Source: Cladobotryum mycophilum
Taxonomy: Eukaryota > Ascomycota > Sordariomycetes > Hypocreales > Hypocreaceae
Direction of reading: 5' to 3'
Length of the DNA stretch: 64,000 bases
Assembly (NCBI GenBank): GCA_036429605.1
Contig: CM071589.1
Location: 6,448,001-6,512,000 of the forward strand
Shown in pieces: positions 47,465 to 60,136 of this stretch. Position 1 is the stretch's first letter, and each line of letters begins with the position of its first letter. Made by a program: the position numbers and the translations under genes. Below the pieces are notes generated by a model. The model ran no database searches, was not told the DNA's origin, and saw only the letters and a list, made by a program, of their open reading frames with translations.

Positions 47465-49303
47465 ATGAATGCCACGGAAAGCCAGGCCGCCGAACCTCAT
47501 GACTTGATTCTACCACAGCAGTTGGGCGTATATAATGCATCTGATCGACCCAATTACGGAGATATGCGAAGAAGCGTTCAGTCATTCCGGTCTCCGAAAT
47601 GGCTTGGCTACGCCCATGATGGCTATCCACTCACCTCTCTAGCTGAATACGTGCGAACGCGCCGTTCCCCTGTGCTTGACGAAGCTGACGTTACTGCCCG
47701 TCGGAAGCAGCTGGCCGCCGAGACCCAGGCTGTACTCACCTTTGGACTTTTGGAGTCTGTTCTCGAGAGGAGCATATCCGAAAGCGTCCTGGTCAAGTGC
47801 ACAGAGAATGACGACGAGCCGGTGATGAGTAGGGCTGCCTTGGATGATGTCCTGGCGGCATGGGTCGGGCGGGTTAGACAGACGGAGAGAGCCATGCTTG
47901 TACCTTTGCTGGAGCGCGCGCAGAAGAATATAGCACAAGCACACTCTCTGGCATTGGGTTTCATGCGCACCAAGTTCTGGGTGTTCCAGCCTTTGGGCGA
48001 TGATCTGCCGGCCATGATATGCTTCATCACCCTGCTTGGGGAAGCGCTGGTCAATGCGATGAGAGCATTTCCGCCAGATCTGCCCAAGAAGTCGTTTCAG
48101 TGGTCTATGATGTGGGTGCTGCTGTTTGGAGATGGGCTGGCCGAGGATATGGTTGTTGACGGTTGGTGTCCCTCCGTCGTCAACTATCTCCTTGGCACTA
48201 CTTCCGTGTCAGCGCTCGAGTATGCCGCCCATACCGGACCGATTGAGGACGGCAGGAGGCATGGCGGATGCACCGAGAACGCATGCTAGACGTATACTAT
48301 TGACCCTGACACATATGTCTCGAGACATGCGTCGACATGCGAGATGGCAGAAGAGGGCTGTCCACTCGTCAGTCCGCTGATAGAAGATGTCAAAAGACTT
48401 GTCCTGGCTGATGAGATCCCTGTCATCATAGTAGTTGAAAAATCGGACGGCATCGTCACATTTGAAGTTCGCAGTGCATCGGAAACACCGTTTGTGGCCA
48501 TCAGCCACGTGTGGGCAGACGGGTTGGGAAGCACGACAGAGCAAGGCCTGCCGACATGTCAGCTTCGACGCCTGGCCTCCCTCGTGCACGGCATGTCTCC
48601 AGGCTCGGCCTTTTGGACAGACGGACTCTGCATCCCGGACATTCGAAGCGTGCAAAAGAAGGCAATCGGAATGATGGCGCGCATATATAGCGAGGCGCTC
48701 GGGGTCCTTGTTCTGGATGGTGGTCTCCAGCTGTGTCCCTCTGCTGAGCCGACTGGCGCCAAGATGCTGCACGTCCTCACCTGCGGCTGGATGAGACGGC
48801 TTTGGACACTGCAGGAAGCTGTTTTGGCCAAAGACTTGTTGTTTGTATTCTGCGACGGGAGGATTGAAATGAAGGATCTAATACCACCGATGAGTGAGAT
48901 GCTGGCGACCTCGGGCGTGGACGCCGTGGTATCGCCTCGCGGGCTCACGGCGATATACTACGCCATCATATTCCCCGAGACTACATGTACTGACGGCAAG
49001 ATTTGGATAGTAAAGGACGGCAAGGCAGAAATGTTGTACGAGGTAACTACGATAACCGATACCAAAGGGTCGTACACGTGCGATATGCTGTTGCTGCTGG
49101 AGCCGCTGCCGTTTGGAGGCGCAGCTCCGTGCGTCGCTGTGAAGAAGACAGGACAGAGTAAGGAGGAAGATGGCAGATTTACTGTTTATTGTGACTATGA
49201 GCGCAGGATGATTATCAATAGTGTGGTCTCAAAGCAGAACACGCCTGCTTACGAGATGGTGGAAGCGAGTCTGTCGGGAAGGCTGACTGTCTGCGTTGGT
49301 TGA
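47465..49303 (+). pseudogene. HET-domain (heterokaryon incompatibility) gene with an in-frame stop
   Basis: One uninterrupted frame except for TAG at 48287-48289. The part before it ends with GGCTENAC. The part after continues with TIDPDTYVSRHASTCE, typical of the region before a HET domain. It then reads VAISHVWADGLG, FWTDGLCIPD, IYSEALGVLVLD and RLWTLQEAVLAKDLLF, the conserved HET blocks. HET proteins trigger cell death when incompatible fungal cells fuse. The stop could derive from a CAG by one C-to-T change, as repeat-induced point mutation or chance would give. No intron sites allow it to be skipped. The downstream half could still be translated from the ATG at 48344. The C-terminal region looks shortened. 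No homopolymer is involved, so this break is likely real. Confidence 0.75.
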
Positions 49304-49694
49304 TTGGGATAAGATCTATTGAAGAGGCACTGGCTACTATTCCCTCTGTATTATTAAAAAGACGTGTATCGGTTCGTCACGTATATCTGGTTAATCAACG
49401 CGGATTCAACCCATGATGCCACGCCCCGCTTCATTGATTTATGACATCCAATGCAAATACATGGGGGGCCTCCTGCATATCAACGCCAGCCTCATTGGCC
49501 GCTGTCAGAGGGCCATTGCTGCAGTCAAACAATTCTTGTTTCCTGCCCAACCCCCTCTCCTTCAGTCACCATTTACAACCACCCTCCCTTCTCTGCTCTT
49601 CTCTGTTCTGCCCTACAGTAACCAAATAACGCGAAAACCTTCTCCGCACCGAAATCTCCATTCGATAAGCGTCCTACGCCTTACTGCATCCGCC
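49304..49694. other. Intergenic, upstream of the ISG12-like gene
   Basis: About 390 bp with a CT-rich tract before the ATG at 49695, common in fungal promoters. No other feature. Confidence 0.45.
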
Positions 49695-50239
49695 ATGGAC
49701 ACCATCGCGGCCCGTTTCGTCGAACAGCTCCTCCAAGGCAACCACGGCCTGCAGAAGCAGCTCCAGGGCGCCATGCCGGCCGTGGTGTCAACCGAGCGGG
49801 TCGCCAAAGTCGTCCTCAAGAAAGTCGAAGACAGCCTGAAGCAACCGCACGACAAGCTGGGTCCCACCGTCTCAAAGGCCTACAGGGATGCATCCAAGGC
49901 TGCCGAGAAACACTTCCCAGAGCTGGTTGATTACGTCAAAAGCCACCCCTACGAGATCGCGGCCGGTGTCCTGCTGACCCTCACTGCGTTGGGTGTGCTC
50001 GCGCGCCTCGCACCCATGGTGTTGAGGCTGCTTGGATTCGGAAAACTCGGTCCTCGAGTTGGTGAGTTTTTCCCCCCTTTGCGTCGAAAAGCACAAGTTG
50101 GGATTTTTATTTATAACTATTCTTCTTTCTTTTTTCATGGATAGGGTCCTACGCTGCAAATTGGCAGTCGACCTATGCTGGGTATGTCCCCAAGGGAGCT
50201 CTGTTCGCCTATCTTCAAAGGATGGGTATGACTTGGTAG
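49695..50239 (+). CDS. ISG12/IFI6 (interferon-induced 6-16) family-like membrane protein (153 aa)
   Basis: Two exons, 49695-50061 and 50145-50239, with an 83-nt intron. The start is the ATG in CCGCCATGGAC, followed by MDTIAARFVEQLLQGNHGL. The N-terminal half is helical and charged. A hydrophobic Gly-rich segment, EIAAGVLLTLTALGVLARLA, leads to LGFGKLGPRVGGSYAANWQ and the short conserved end YVPKGALFAYLQRMGMTW seen in fungal members of this family. Animal members act at mitochondrial membranes in apoptosis. The fungal role is not established; membrane location is inferred. Confidence 0.8.
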
Positions 50240-51578
50240 AGGGTTTCTTTTTCTTTTTGGATGGTAGACGATCCCTCGCAGTGTGTGCTATAGATGCGGC
50301 GTAGCATGTGGTGGTCCAACTTATATCCTTCTGTCTTTGGAACGATGGACATGTGCTACCAAGGGGATATGGTGTTGATGAGGCCGAGCGAAACAGCAAT
50401 ACAATGGTAACAGCACCCAGCTGTTGGTATAACGTCTAGGCAATAAAAAAGATTAGACTGCAGTGTGATGGGTTAAAAGTCCAAGGTCTTGTTCGTCAAG
50501 GTAGCCTCCATGTTTAGGTAGGTCGTTGGTCCCCAAGTTCACCCCCATCTTGCCAATAAACGAGTAGTCCCATCATCGAGAGACATATATAGCAATACTT
50601 TTCACAAGTACTCCGTAGACGCTGTCAATTCTGGTCTTTGTTCCACAGGCTCTTCGACAACGCCGCAGCAACACGGTGAGAAATTGTCTGAGTGTTTTGC
50701 AATCACCATCTGGGCAGCAGTGGGCGGTATCCCGTCGCGTATCCAGCAGAGGATAGCATGCATGATCGACATCATCGTCTGCCCATCTCCCTTGCATGGA
50801 AATCTGCTTCTTAAACCAAAAAATTTACATTAGAGTGGCATCTCAACCTCAAGTCTTCGTTAGCTAGTGGCCATAATCAAGATGGGCGAGACAAACTATT
50901 TTCACATACTGAGCCCTTCTGGCGCATTCTTCACTAGGGGGGTAGGGTCTTCATATTGTCAATATCCATAGCTAACTCAGTGAGATTTGCTTGGTAGTCG
51001 TGGAATAGAAGTCACAAGGTGTTGCTACAACGGAAGAAATATCTCTAGAGAAAGGAACCCAGTCGTCGAGATGAAATGCTGGCAAATACATGGTTGACTG
51101 ACTGACACAGGCTATAGTCTATAGACCAACTGCCCCAGATGAGCCTTGTTAACGACATGCTGGAGTGAGATAATAAAAGGTATGCGTCTTGCCTTTCAGG
51201 TATTATAGAGAGATATCCACTTCTAATTACTACCATCACATCTCACTCTGTTTAGTGATAAAGACAGCTAAAAGGGGTACCAGAACAACAAGAGACGCGA
51301 GGTTGAGATGCGGAGTGTGTCCTCACATGTATTCACTGGCGCTCGTCGAAGGGAATTGAGATGCTGTATACCCAATAGTGATGGACAATTCTGTGGGGTC
51401 ATCTAGCGGACTGATGAAAAGGTAAATATAAGGCCTAATTATATTCGTAGCCCAGATAGTAATGCTAAATTATATGCTCAATATGCTCTCATACTTAAAA
51501 AAATCCATATCAAAATTCAATCCCCAAACGCCATATATGCTACCCCACACAAACCCTCAACGCCAATCCAATGCTCCC
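50240..51578. other. Convergent intergenic region
   Basis: About 1.3 kb. It has one TACTCCGTA 9-mer (50609-50617). Open frames are short and without motifs. Confidence 0.5.
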
Positions 51579-54500
51579 CTAGGTATCATCACTTCCCCCT
51601 TCCTTCACCTTACTCCTATTCACCCTTCTCGCCCCAGCCGCCTTATTCACCTCCGGGATCCTATACCCCCTCTCCCTCTCCAGCCTATGCCTCTCCCAGA
51701 AATCGCTCGCTTCCCTGACCGCCCCACCCTTACCGCTGCTCTCCTCCCCTCTGCCTCCTTGCCTCCTCTTCTTCCCTCCCGCCATCATGTTCACCATTCG
51801 CCTCGCCAGGGGCCTCCAGAGAATGACGTACGCCCACCGCATGCCCCTTCCATTCCTCCTACCGACCCATCGGAAAGCCTGCCTCACGTTTGTGCTCCAC
51901 GCGACAAACAGCGTGAAAACGATCAGAAACACACTCGCCGGCAGCGCAATCTCCCCAATCTCTTTCAGGGGCAAATTGTCGCCTCCACCCCATTCCCTTG
52001 TGTTCATGCCAAAAATGCCCGTGAAAAACTGCAGGGGCAGGAAAATGACCGTAAACGTTGTGAAGATCAGGACGCTCCTGCTCTGCGCGCTCGCCAGGTC
52101 GGCATGCAATCTGCTCAGCCTCACCTCATCCACCTGCGCCTGTCGCTGTACCATCTGCAGCAACTTGTCGTAGTCATCGCGCGTACTCCTCACCCTGCGA
52201 ATCATCTCGTCCGCTTGGTGAATATACTCGCTCAATCTCTTCAGCGCCTCGGCCAAAAAGACTCGTCCATGGGTCGTCTGATCCCGCATCTCGGGTCTGT
52301 TATAGATGGAATGCATCGAGGAGATTACCTTGGACTGCCTCTCAAACAAGTGCAAGAGAATCTGCAACTCGTCTTCAATGTCACGGAGCTCTAGCAATGC
52401 AGACGTGTTGTCACGATTTTCTTGCTCGGCTCGACGGCCTTCTTCCTTGTGCCTTGCCCTGATAGAGCGTGCCTTGTTTTCGACAGGCTCGTAGTCGAAA
52501 GCCTTGTCACGAAAGCCTTCGGAGCGAAACTCTTTGAGCGAGGATGTAAGTTTTTCAGTCTAGGGAAATTAGCTGTCAAAATTCATATCCCACAGAGGGC
52601 TTTCTTACCAGCACGCTTATTGCTTCTTCAAATATCCTGAAAACCTCGAGATCGGGATGTGATGATCGATCGAGAAGAACACTGACAGCATGCAGGGCTG
52701 CTAGAGCTGCTAGATCCAAAGCATTATCACACTGGCGCGTGAGATCCACATTGACGTCGTTGAAGATGCTGTCTCGAAGATCTGCCTGCTGATATAACGG
52801 TCCCTCAATAGGATCGCTTTCTCTCTTGGGGAAGAAAGTAAGTAGAGTATCTATCCATTGTTAGTAATCCCATCTTAGGAAAGATATCGCCAACGTACGG
52901 GATGAAATAGCCCACAGCCAAAGCTGGTCCACCATCAAAACATTCCCATTCAACACCTCTGCCTGTGGCGCATCCTCCTCATTTTCGTCCCGCCTGTTCA
53001 ACCTTTCTCTCCAACTCCCCGTCCCACTCCCACTTTGGTTTTCAGTAGTGCTGCCATCTGACCCAGACTTTGAACTCGAGTCATGGCTGTGAAGCCCTCT
53101 ATGCTCGTCAACGCCGCAGTCCCTTTCCTTGGTCAACTTGTACAGCATCTGATCGTCGTCTCTTGACCTCGTATCTCTCAAAGAAGGGTAGCCAAACTGA
53201 TCAAGAGTTCGGCGGCAGTTAATCGGGGGATCGTGCCCCAGAAACTCCCAGACAACTTGTAGCTCCAGCGAGTCCGACTTGGCAACCGATTCGGGGATAG
53301 GGTGAGCTCGTCCATGGGCAAGACGTTGTAAAATCAGTTCACGACGGCGAAGCATTTTCTTGTACGAGTCAAAATGAAGATATGGGAGGAATAAGCAAGT
53401 ATAGATCGCGTCGTCTGGCGATGTAGGCGAAAGCGTCGGACTAATATGAGAATGGTTTCGAGGCGACACTAAACGTATGAGCACACATGTTGAAATGCAT
53501 GAAGATGAAAAACTTACAAGTTCGTGGAGCGGTAAAGTAGCACCCCGGCTTCGCGAAATACGCATAATGCTGAGAATGTCTACCACGCGTATGCCTCGTC
53601 ATCCAAAAATCATGATTCGACAACGACGAAAAATCTCTCTTGTAGGAAACTTGCAAAGACTGAAGAACACTCTACATGTCGTAGTCAGCCAACCATCTCA
53701 AAAATAAAAAGAAAGAAGGGAGGGAAGAAAAGAATAAAAAGGAAAAAGGAAAAAAGAAAGGAAAAAGAGATAAACGACCACCAAGACTTACTGTGACCCA
53801 AGTGGGATTATTAAACGGCAAATGTATCCACACAAACTTCCTCGCCTTCACCTCCGGCTTCACAAACGCAACCGGCACCTCATCCATGACGACCGCCTCA
53901 ATCGGCACGCGTTTCCCGTCCTTGGCCATCTTGCGAACCGGCACAATGGACTCGGGCAGCCGCGGCGACGCCTCAATGTCATCCTCGTCGTCGTCATCAG
54001 CCTCTTCTTCGCCGCTGAGTGCGCCGTCAAACGTGCTTCGACTGCGCTGCGAAAAGGGAGGAAAGTCTCGATACCGGGGTGGTGACACGGCACCGGCGTC
54101 GCTGCCGAGACTCATGGATCTGCTAAACGGACGACCCGGGCGTCCTCTCAGGGGAGGCGATAGCCTGTCGATGGCGAGTTCCTGGTCTAGGTCGGGGCGA
54201 ATAAGCGGAGACGGTTTCCGTAGGGGGGTTGAGTAGCGGGTCGGGGGGAAATTGGTCGGGTGGGTGGTGTCAGAGGACCAGAAACAGGTCTCGTAAAGGT
54301 CGTCGGGGCAGACTCTCTCCTCAGATCGACAGGGAAGATAATAGGCGATGCTGGTAGCGACAGCAGTGGTAGGGGAGATGTCTGCTGTGGCTGTCTAGGG
54401 GGTAGTGTGTCCTGATTGATCCCCAGAGCATTCTTCACCGTCATGGGGTTCGGCGGGAATGACATTGTCGGCGCATTAACCGTGACCGGCGGCCCTTCCA

Positions 54501-56003
54501 TCTCGACCACAGAGGTCCTCCCCTCTTGGCCAAGAACCTGCTCTCCTCGGGGGGGTCATCCACCTCGTTCAACCTCTCGCTCAAACAGGCCTCGGGCCCT
54601 TTACTCAAGAAATCTCTCAAAGGCAGCCTCGTCGACCAAGCCCTGACGGTACCATCCGCCACCCCAGAAGCCGCCTCGTCAAAGAAGCCGTGGACCTCGA
54701 CGTTGACCTTTTGCTCCAGATTGAGCGCCCAGCGCCCGCCAGCCTCTTCCTGGCAGTTCAAATCCGCCCTCTCAATCTGCGTGGCCAGCTGCTTCAGGAA
54801 CAACCGCAGGGTGTGCACGTTATGCCTCCCAAAGGACGCAATGTTGGCGTGATCGCTCTGCAGCGGGAAGATGCGCTCCTGACGCATCCCCAGGATCGCG
54901 GACTTGATGGACGCCAGCGGCGCGGTGAAGTAGACGTCCCCGGACGAGCTCCCCGAGAGGCGCGAGTCAATCGTCTCGTAAAACGTCCACACGCGGAGGT
55001 CATCCGCTATGGTCTTGAAGTCCTCGTCAACATGGAGCAGCAAGCTGTTCCCCATGCGCAGCTCATGAGTCAGAGATTGAGGCATAGGGGCTGAGAGCTG
55101 CAGAAGATTTTGAATGCTAGATGCCAAGCTCGGCATAGCAAAGTAGCTAGACCCCTGATGCGGTGTGCCTTAACATACTCTCACCATCAGTTCAAATCCC
55201 CAAGTTCAAAACAACACAGTTTACTCACCAAAGAACGCAATGCCATAACAATCCCTCACGATGCTCTCATACTTTAGATCCCTACTCGCCTTCACCAACG
55301 CCATCTTCACGACCAGACCCCCAACGCTATGCGAGATAAACACCAGCGGCCTCTCCTGGCCCTCGTGCATCCTCAACTTCCGCAGGTCGTCCAGCAGCGC
55401 AGTCGCGAGCTTGTTCAGCGTGGTGCCCTCCGGCATCTCGGGGTGCTCGTAGAGTAGGATCCTGGCACGGTCGGCATCTCTGCGGATTCCCTGACGAACC
55501 CATGATGGACCGGGCCGCTCTGCCTCGTTGACTTCTGCATCGCGCATCGATGGCGCTCCAAAGTATCGGCTCATGAGACCGTCTCTGTTCCAACTCCTCA
55601 GGGGATGTCCTCCCGGACAAGGCACCGTCACGACATCAACGGTCGTCTCATCATGCGTCAACTCCCCCGCCGGATCAAGCGTAAACCTGGTCAACTTGGC
55701 CACATCATCATCCCCTTTCGTCCCTTTTGCCTTGTCCTTCTCCTTCTCTCTCTGCCTCTCCTCCACAACAACCCCATCCTCACCCTTTAGGTCAGTCTCA
55801 TCCGTCCCGGAACTAGCAGGCTTCTCATTGCTCAATGCCAGTGGTGGAACCGCTGCTACTGCTGCTACGGCAAGTGGAGGAAGAGGAGTCCGCGGGCTGC
55901 CTGGGTTGACGTGCAGCGAGTCGGCGTCGTTGATGGACTCCATTGCCGGGCTGGCAGCAGCGGGCTTCAGGTTATTGGACCAGCCCCCACCGCCTGTAGC
56001 CAT
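51579..56003 (-). CDS. Lipase-like alpha/beta hydrolase fused to a CorA-type Mg2+ transporter (about 1365 aa)
   Basis: Six exons: 56003-55229, 55168-53792, 53671-53518, 53468-52899, 52850-52609, 52559-51579. The N-terminal third is a DUF676/lipase-like hydrolase: VVTVPCPGGHPLRSW, then FISHSVGGLV with the nucleophile Ser, then GTPHQGS. A Ser/Pro-rich linker with an acidic patch leads to a cytosolic region (WIHLPFNNPTWV, TRHTRGRHSQHYA) common in fungal CorA-like proteins. The C-terminus has the CorA stalk helix and two membrane segments flanking FTGIFGMNT, the GMN selectivity signature. Two -1 breaks lie in exon 2, at the C4 run 54520-54523 and at one of the G6 runs 54223-54228 or 54243-54248. 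Adding two bases makes exon 2 fit the intron phases exactly. No ankyrin repeats are seen between the two domains. Confidence 0.83.
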
Positions 56004-57156
56004 GGCCGACAAGCGCTATAACTTGCCAAGTAACCTCGCTGTAATTAACTCTTAGTGTGTGTGCGTGTCCCAATTCTTTACGCTGCAATGATATCACCAC
56101 CACCAAATGGAATGGAACTTGAATAGGTAGGCCAAGTAAAAAAGAAAGTAGAAATATTTCAGAACCATCAAGAGAAATCGATGCACGGCTTTACACCACC
56201 ATAAATGAAATAAAAGAAAAACACCACATACTCCATACACAAAGAAACCAAATGCTAAAAACCCCACAGATCGTCCCTTTCAATCGCCCCCCTTTAGGAC
56301 CCGACATGACTCGACCAATCAATCGCTAAGGCCCGCCTCATCACCTGCTCAGCTTCCACTCCAACCTGCTGCTAAGGCTCAACAGGCTCAACAGGCTCAC
56401 AGGGCTTAAACTACCACTATAACGTAGCCTCCAGGCTGGATCACTCAGTTGCATCCATCCATCCACATGGAACCCCTCCGTTCCCAGCTCCCCCAACTGG
56501 GACGACTAAACCTCGTGCAGGTCACGACACTTGCATGCCTCCCTCAGTGTGAAGCCTATACGAGTTAACCAGCTTATTGAGACACATCTCAGCAAGGTTC
56601 AAGGGCGCCCTGTGCCTCATCTCGATAATGCAACCCTTTAGCTACTCGTGATGGCTCACCACCCATAGTTTGAACGTAAACCAGACGCCTAAAACGCCCC
56701 GGCTGACCCTCCGCCGTCCTAATAACTTGACCATGCGACATGCGCGCCACCCGTGACCAAGGCACATGGCCACATGGTCTCTGAATGGTACCAAGACAGT
56801 TCCGCAACATGCATCCTTCAATCATCGGATTTTCTCTATTCTCTTTTTTTATGTAAAGAAAGCTCGCTAAGTAGATTGTTTATACACGGCTACTTCGCCT
56901 CTCGCAAGTGTTAGCCTACGTCATGTCCTGTCCCTGAAATATCTGCCGGACTCCGAAAACAAGATCCCCCCCCAAACCGAAACCATGCTCGCCTGAACCT
57001 GAATATCCGCCACCAGCCGAGAATCACGCTCCTGACCAATAGTTGTATACGGTTCCAAACCTGAACCTAAAATGCATGCCTTGCACCATACTCCGCAAAT
57101 CCGGGGTCAAGGCACTGCCCTCGGCCGAAAATTCATTGCTCCTGTAAATACCCCCA
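56004..57156. other. Intergenic region
   Basis: About 1.15 kb between tandem minus-strand genes. No gene was recognised; a 78-codon minus frame at 56589-56825 has no support. Confidence 0.5.
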
Positions 57157-60136
57157 TCACTCATCGCCATCTGCCAGCAATTCATAGTCCTGTATGGTGT
57201 TGCAGCAAACCGTCGCATCTATATAGAGCTTATTCTCCACGCTGCACTTCTGCCCGGGCCTGATGATGAATGCACCATTCGTTCCTACTCTGAACGACTG
57301 CCCATCCGTCTTCACCACAAGCTTGCCAGAGCCAACAAAGCAAGTTCGTAGCTGATTCTTGTACAGGGGCCAGTGATGCGTGGTTCCGGGTTTGATGCAG
57401 AGAACATTAAGGCTAACATCCGGTGACACTATAACCGGCTGGCCAGTAGTTAGATAGCCGTTCGAAAAGCCCATGTCTAAAATAGCAACGTTAGTTGGTG
57501 CGCTTGTAAGAGCAGCTAGTAACTGCAACTTACTCTCATTTGTTGCCTCATTCATAAATGTGCCAGGAGCCGTCTCCCAGTCCTCCATCTCGAGGTCGGC
57601 GTTGGAGAATTGGACACTAGGAGGTGAGCCTTGAGGCGTCATAGCCGGAGTAGAATTGCCATTTGCGGATAGGAAAAAGTGGTTTCGACGATCTTGACGC
57701 GTAGCCTTGGTGGTCACCAACTTATTTTGAACCGGTGCTGGTGGCAGAATCATTTCAGGCACCGGGGCAGGGATAATCTCAGGTTCGGAATCCACCTCGG
57801 ACTCCGATTCCTCATTGAATTCCGATCCAGATGAAATTTGAATCTGTTGTTCAACATCTACCGCCATGGCGATATCCTCAGGCTCGGGTAAAGACGCTTT
57901 CCTGGGCTTAGCACCAACAACTTCCTGTCGATGTTGCTGCATCTGTCCCCACAGGCAATCATTAACTTGCTTATAACTAACAGCATAATACTTGCAAGAA
58001 ACACAACTCAGTTGTTTGCTGAATGCAACCACTGCCTCGGGAGATAAGCCAGCAGGGAGAACGACGCAAGTCTCAGATAGTCGAGAGTTCCGCCGCCTGC
58101 AGGCTTTAGCCCCTTCCAACTCGTCCCCCACGATGTATGCCAAAGCACAAGAGTAATTAAGGGCATCAAGGACATGATCTTTGTGTTGTTTGATCCAGGA
58201 AGTAGGCAAATTTCGAACTCGCTTGAGGTTTGCCAGCACTCGAATATCCTCCCTCCTGGGGACCTCCTGGTCTGACGACAGGAACAAATGGAGATAGGCC
58301 AATGCCTCGGACGTAATCGTCTTGTTTCCTTGTGAAATCGGAGGCCGTGGGGCCGCCGTAACGGATGGAAGGGAGCTGGTAGATACTCGAGGCCGTTTTG
58401 AGGCTATCTCAGCAACCAAGCTATCATCAGGGTCAAAGGATCTCTTGTATACATCCGAGGTCCGACCCGGGTGGGCGGCCCCTGCGACATATCGTGGCGG
58501 TCGCTTCTCCACATATGTACCATTCAACATCTCAAAATGCTTCTTTATATGGGCCGGGTAGTCGGGGAATGCGGGAGGGGGCGCATCTGGAGGCAATGGG
58601 TTTCGCGAAACAACAATTCCTGGTGAGGTCTCGCCTTTCCTCTTAGGATACGTTCCCGTCTTTGTGAATGTACCGTCCCCATTGTCGTTGAACAGACTGA
58701 GACTATGTCCGCCATGAAAGTGGTAACTTATACCCTTCATGGTAGGAAAGAGAGCTCTGCAGTCACGAACAGGGCACACAAACGGTCGTTCAGGGAGATC
58801 GGTAAAACATGAATAGCCTTGCGGGAGGGGTGCGTTGTTTGTGCTAGTTACAGTCCCGTTTGGTTCTAGAAGCCATGTCAACATTTGAAACTGAGCAATT
58901 TCATGCCTGCGCATGCAACCACTTACCCGTATACGTGTAGTACGACTGGCCCTTGGCGTCATACTCGAGGTATGGGTGGCTGCATTTTGGCTTGAGCAAC
59001 GGCTGCATGGTTCCCTTTGGTTCCTCATCCGTTACCGTGTTGTCCGAATCCGATGCAACGCCTTCCAAGAACTCCTTTCTCTTGAGTTGCAGCAGCTCAG
59101 TCGATGTCAAGAAGCGTTTGGGAGCTGGTACATCGGATATCCTTGGCTCCTTGGTCGATGTTGCCGTCGTGTTGATCTGTGTCATCTGCCTCATGACAGA
59201 TTCCTCAGAAAAGCGCTGCGCCTCCGCGACAACTTCGGCAATCGCCTGTTCTCTAGACAGTGCATTCAATTCCGGGGTCTCTAAAGCCTGCGAGGCGGGA
59301 GAGCCCCCTGAGATAGCCGTCGATGCTCTGGCAAAGTGCTGAGTGATGGAAGCAGGGAGCGGCACAGGAGACTCTGTCACCACTCGATGAGATGAGGCAC
59401 CTATTTGTCCAGTATTAGCACCTCCTATACACTGTCTGACTGAGCTTCAGCGCAAGAACTCGATTCGTTTGAGAGAGAGAGGGAGAAGAAGAGAAAATTA
59501 AAAGAGGACAACAATGGAGTCGGACAATAGAAGGAATGAAATTGGAAGGCTATACTTACCCTTCACCCGTTGGTTCTGTACCGCGCTAGTCGCGCTGTTG
59601 GACGTCTCAGCCGCCACTGCCCGCCCCTTCACTTCCTCCTTGGCCTTACTTGACGACGACGACGACGACGATGATGATGATGACAACGACGGCGGCGGCG
59701 GCGAGGATGAAGACGCAGCAGAGCTAAAAGCAGAGTCCGAATGACGTCTCTTGGTCTGCTCCGCCAGATCCCTGTTCTTCTTCTCCCACTCCTTCTGCAG
59801 CGCCGTAATCTTGCTACTCGTCGCCAGAGATGACTTCATCTTGGGGATCGGCACAGGCGTAGGCGTCACAACACCACCACCAACACTTCCAGATTGGCCA
59901 GGTACCACAGGCGGGGCGATGTCGCTCACTACCTGCGCAGGCTCTCCATCCACATTGTCAGGGTTCTTGCTCGGAGTTGAAGTCTCGTTCTTCTTCTTCT
60001 TCTGCTGCTGCTGCTGAGCCTGGACCTGCGCAGTTGGTGTTGCGCTGGCGCTTCTGGATAGCAGCGTCGTCCATGGCGAGCGGCCAGTACGCTTCATGGT
60101 ATGCACCGGCGTGCTGCCCTCTGGTGGAGGCGCCAT
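57157..60136 (-). CDS. C2H2 / DUF3716 / cupin-like chromatin-type protein (900 aa)
   Basis: Four exons: 60136-59560, 59400-58927, 58865-57534, 57476-57157. The last intron is 57 nt, in frame and stop-free (GTAAGT, ACTAAC, TTTTAG). Order: Ser/Gln-rich disordered N-terminus with a poly-Ser run (59647-59690); a coiled charged segment; a zinc finger CPVRDC...HFHGGH (C-x4-C-x12-H-x4-H); a Cys-rich DUF3716-type region (ACRRRNSRLSETC, LSCVSCKYYAVSYKQVNDC); an acidic stretch; and a C-terminal cupin-like fold (GSGKLVV, IIRPGQKC). The C-terminal cupin recalls CENP-C/Mif2-type dimerisation domains, but no CENP-C motif is seen. The role is unknown; a DNA- or chromatin-associated protein is likely. The ATG at 60136 was taken because upstream codons extend into non-conserved sequence. 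Confidence 0.75.
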
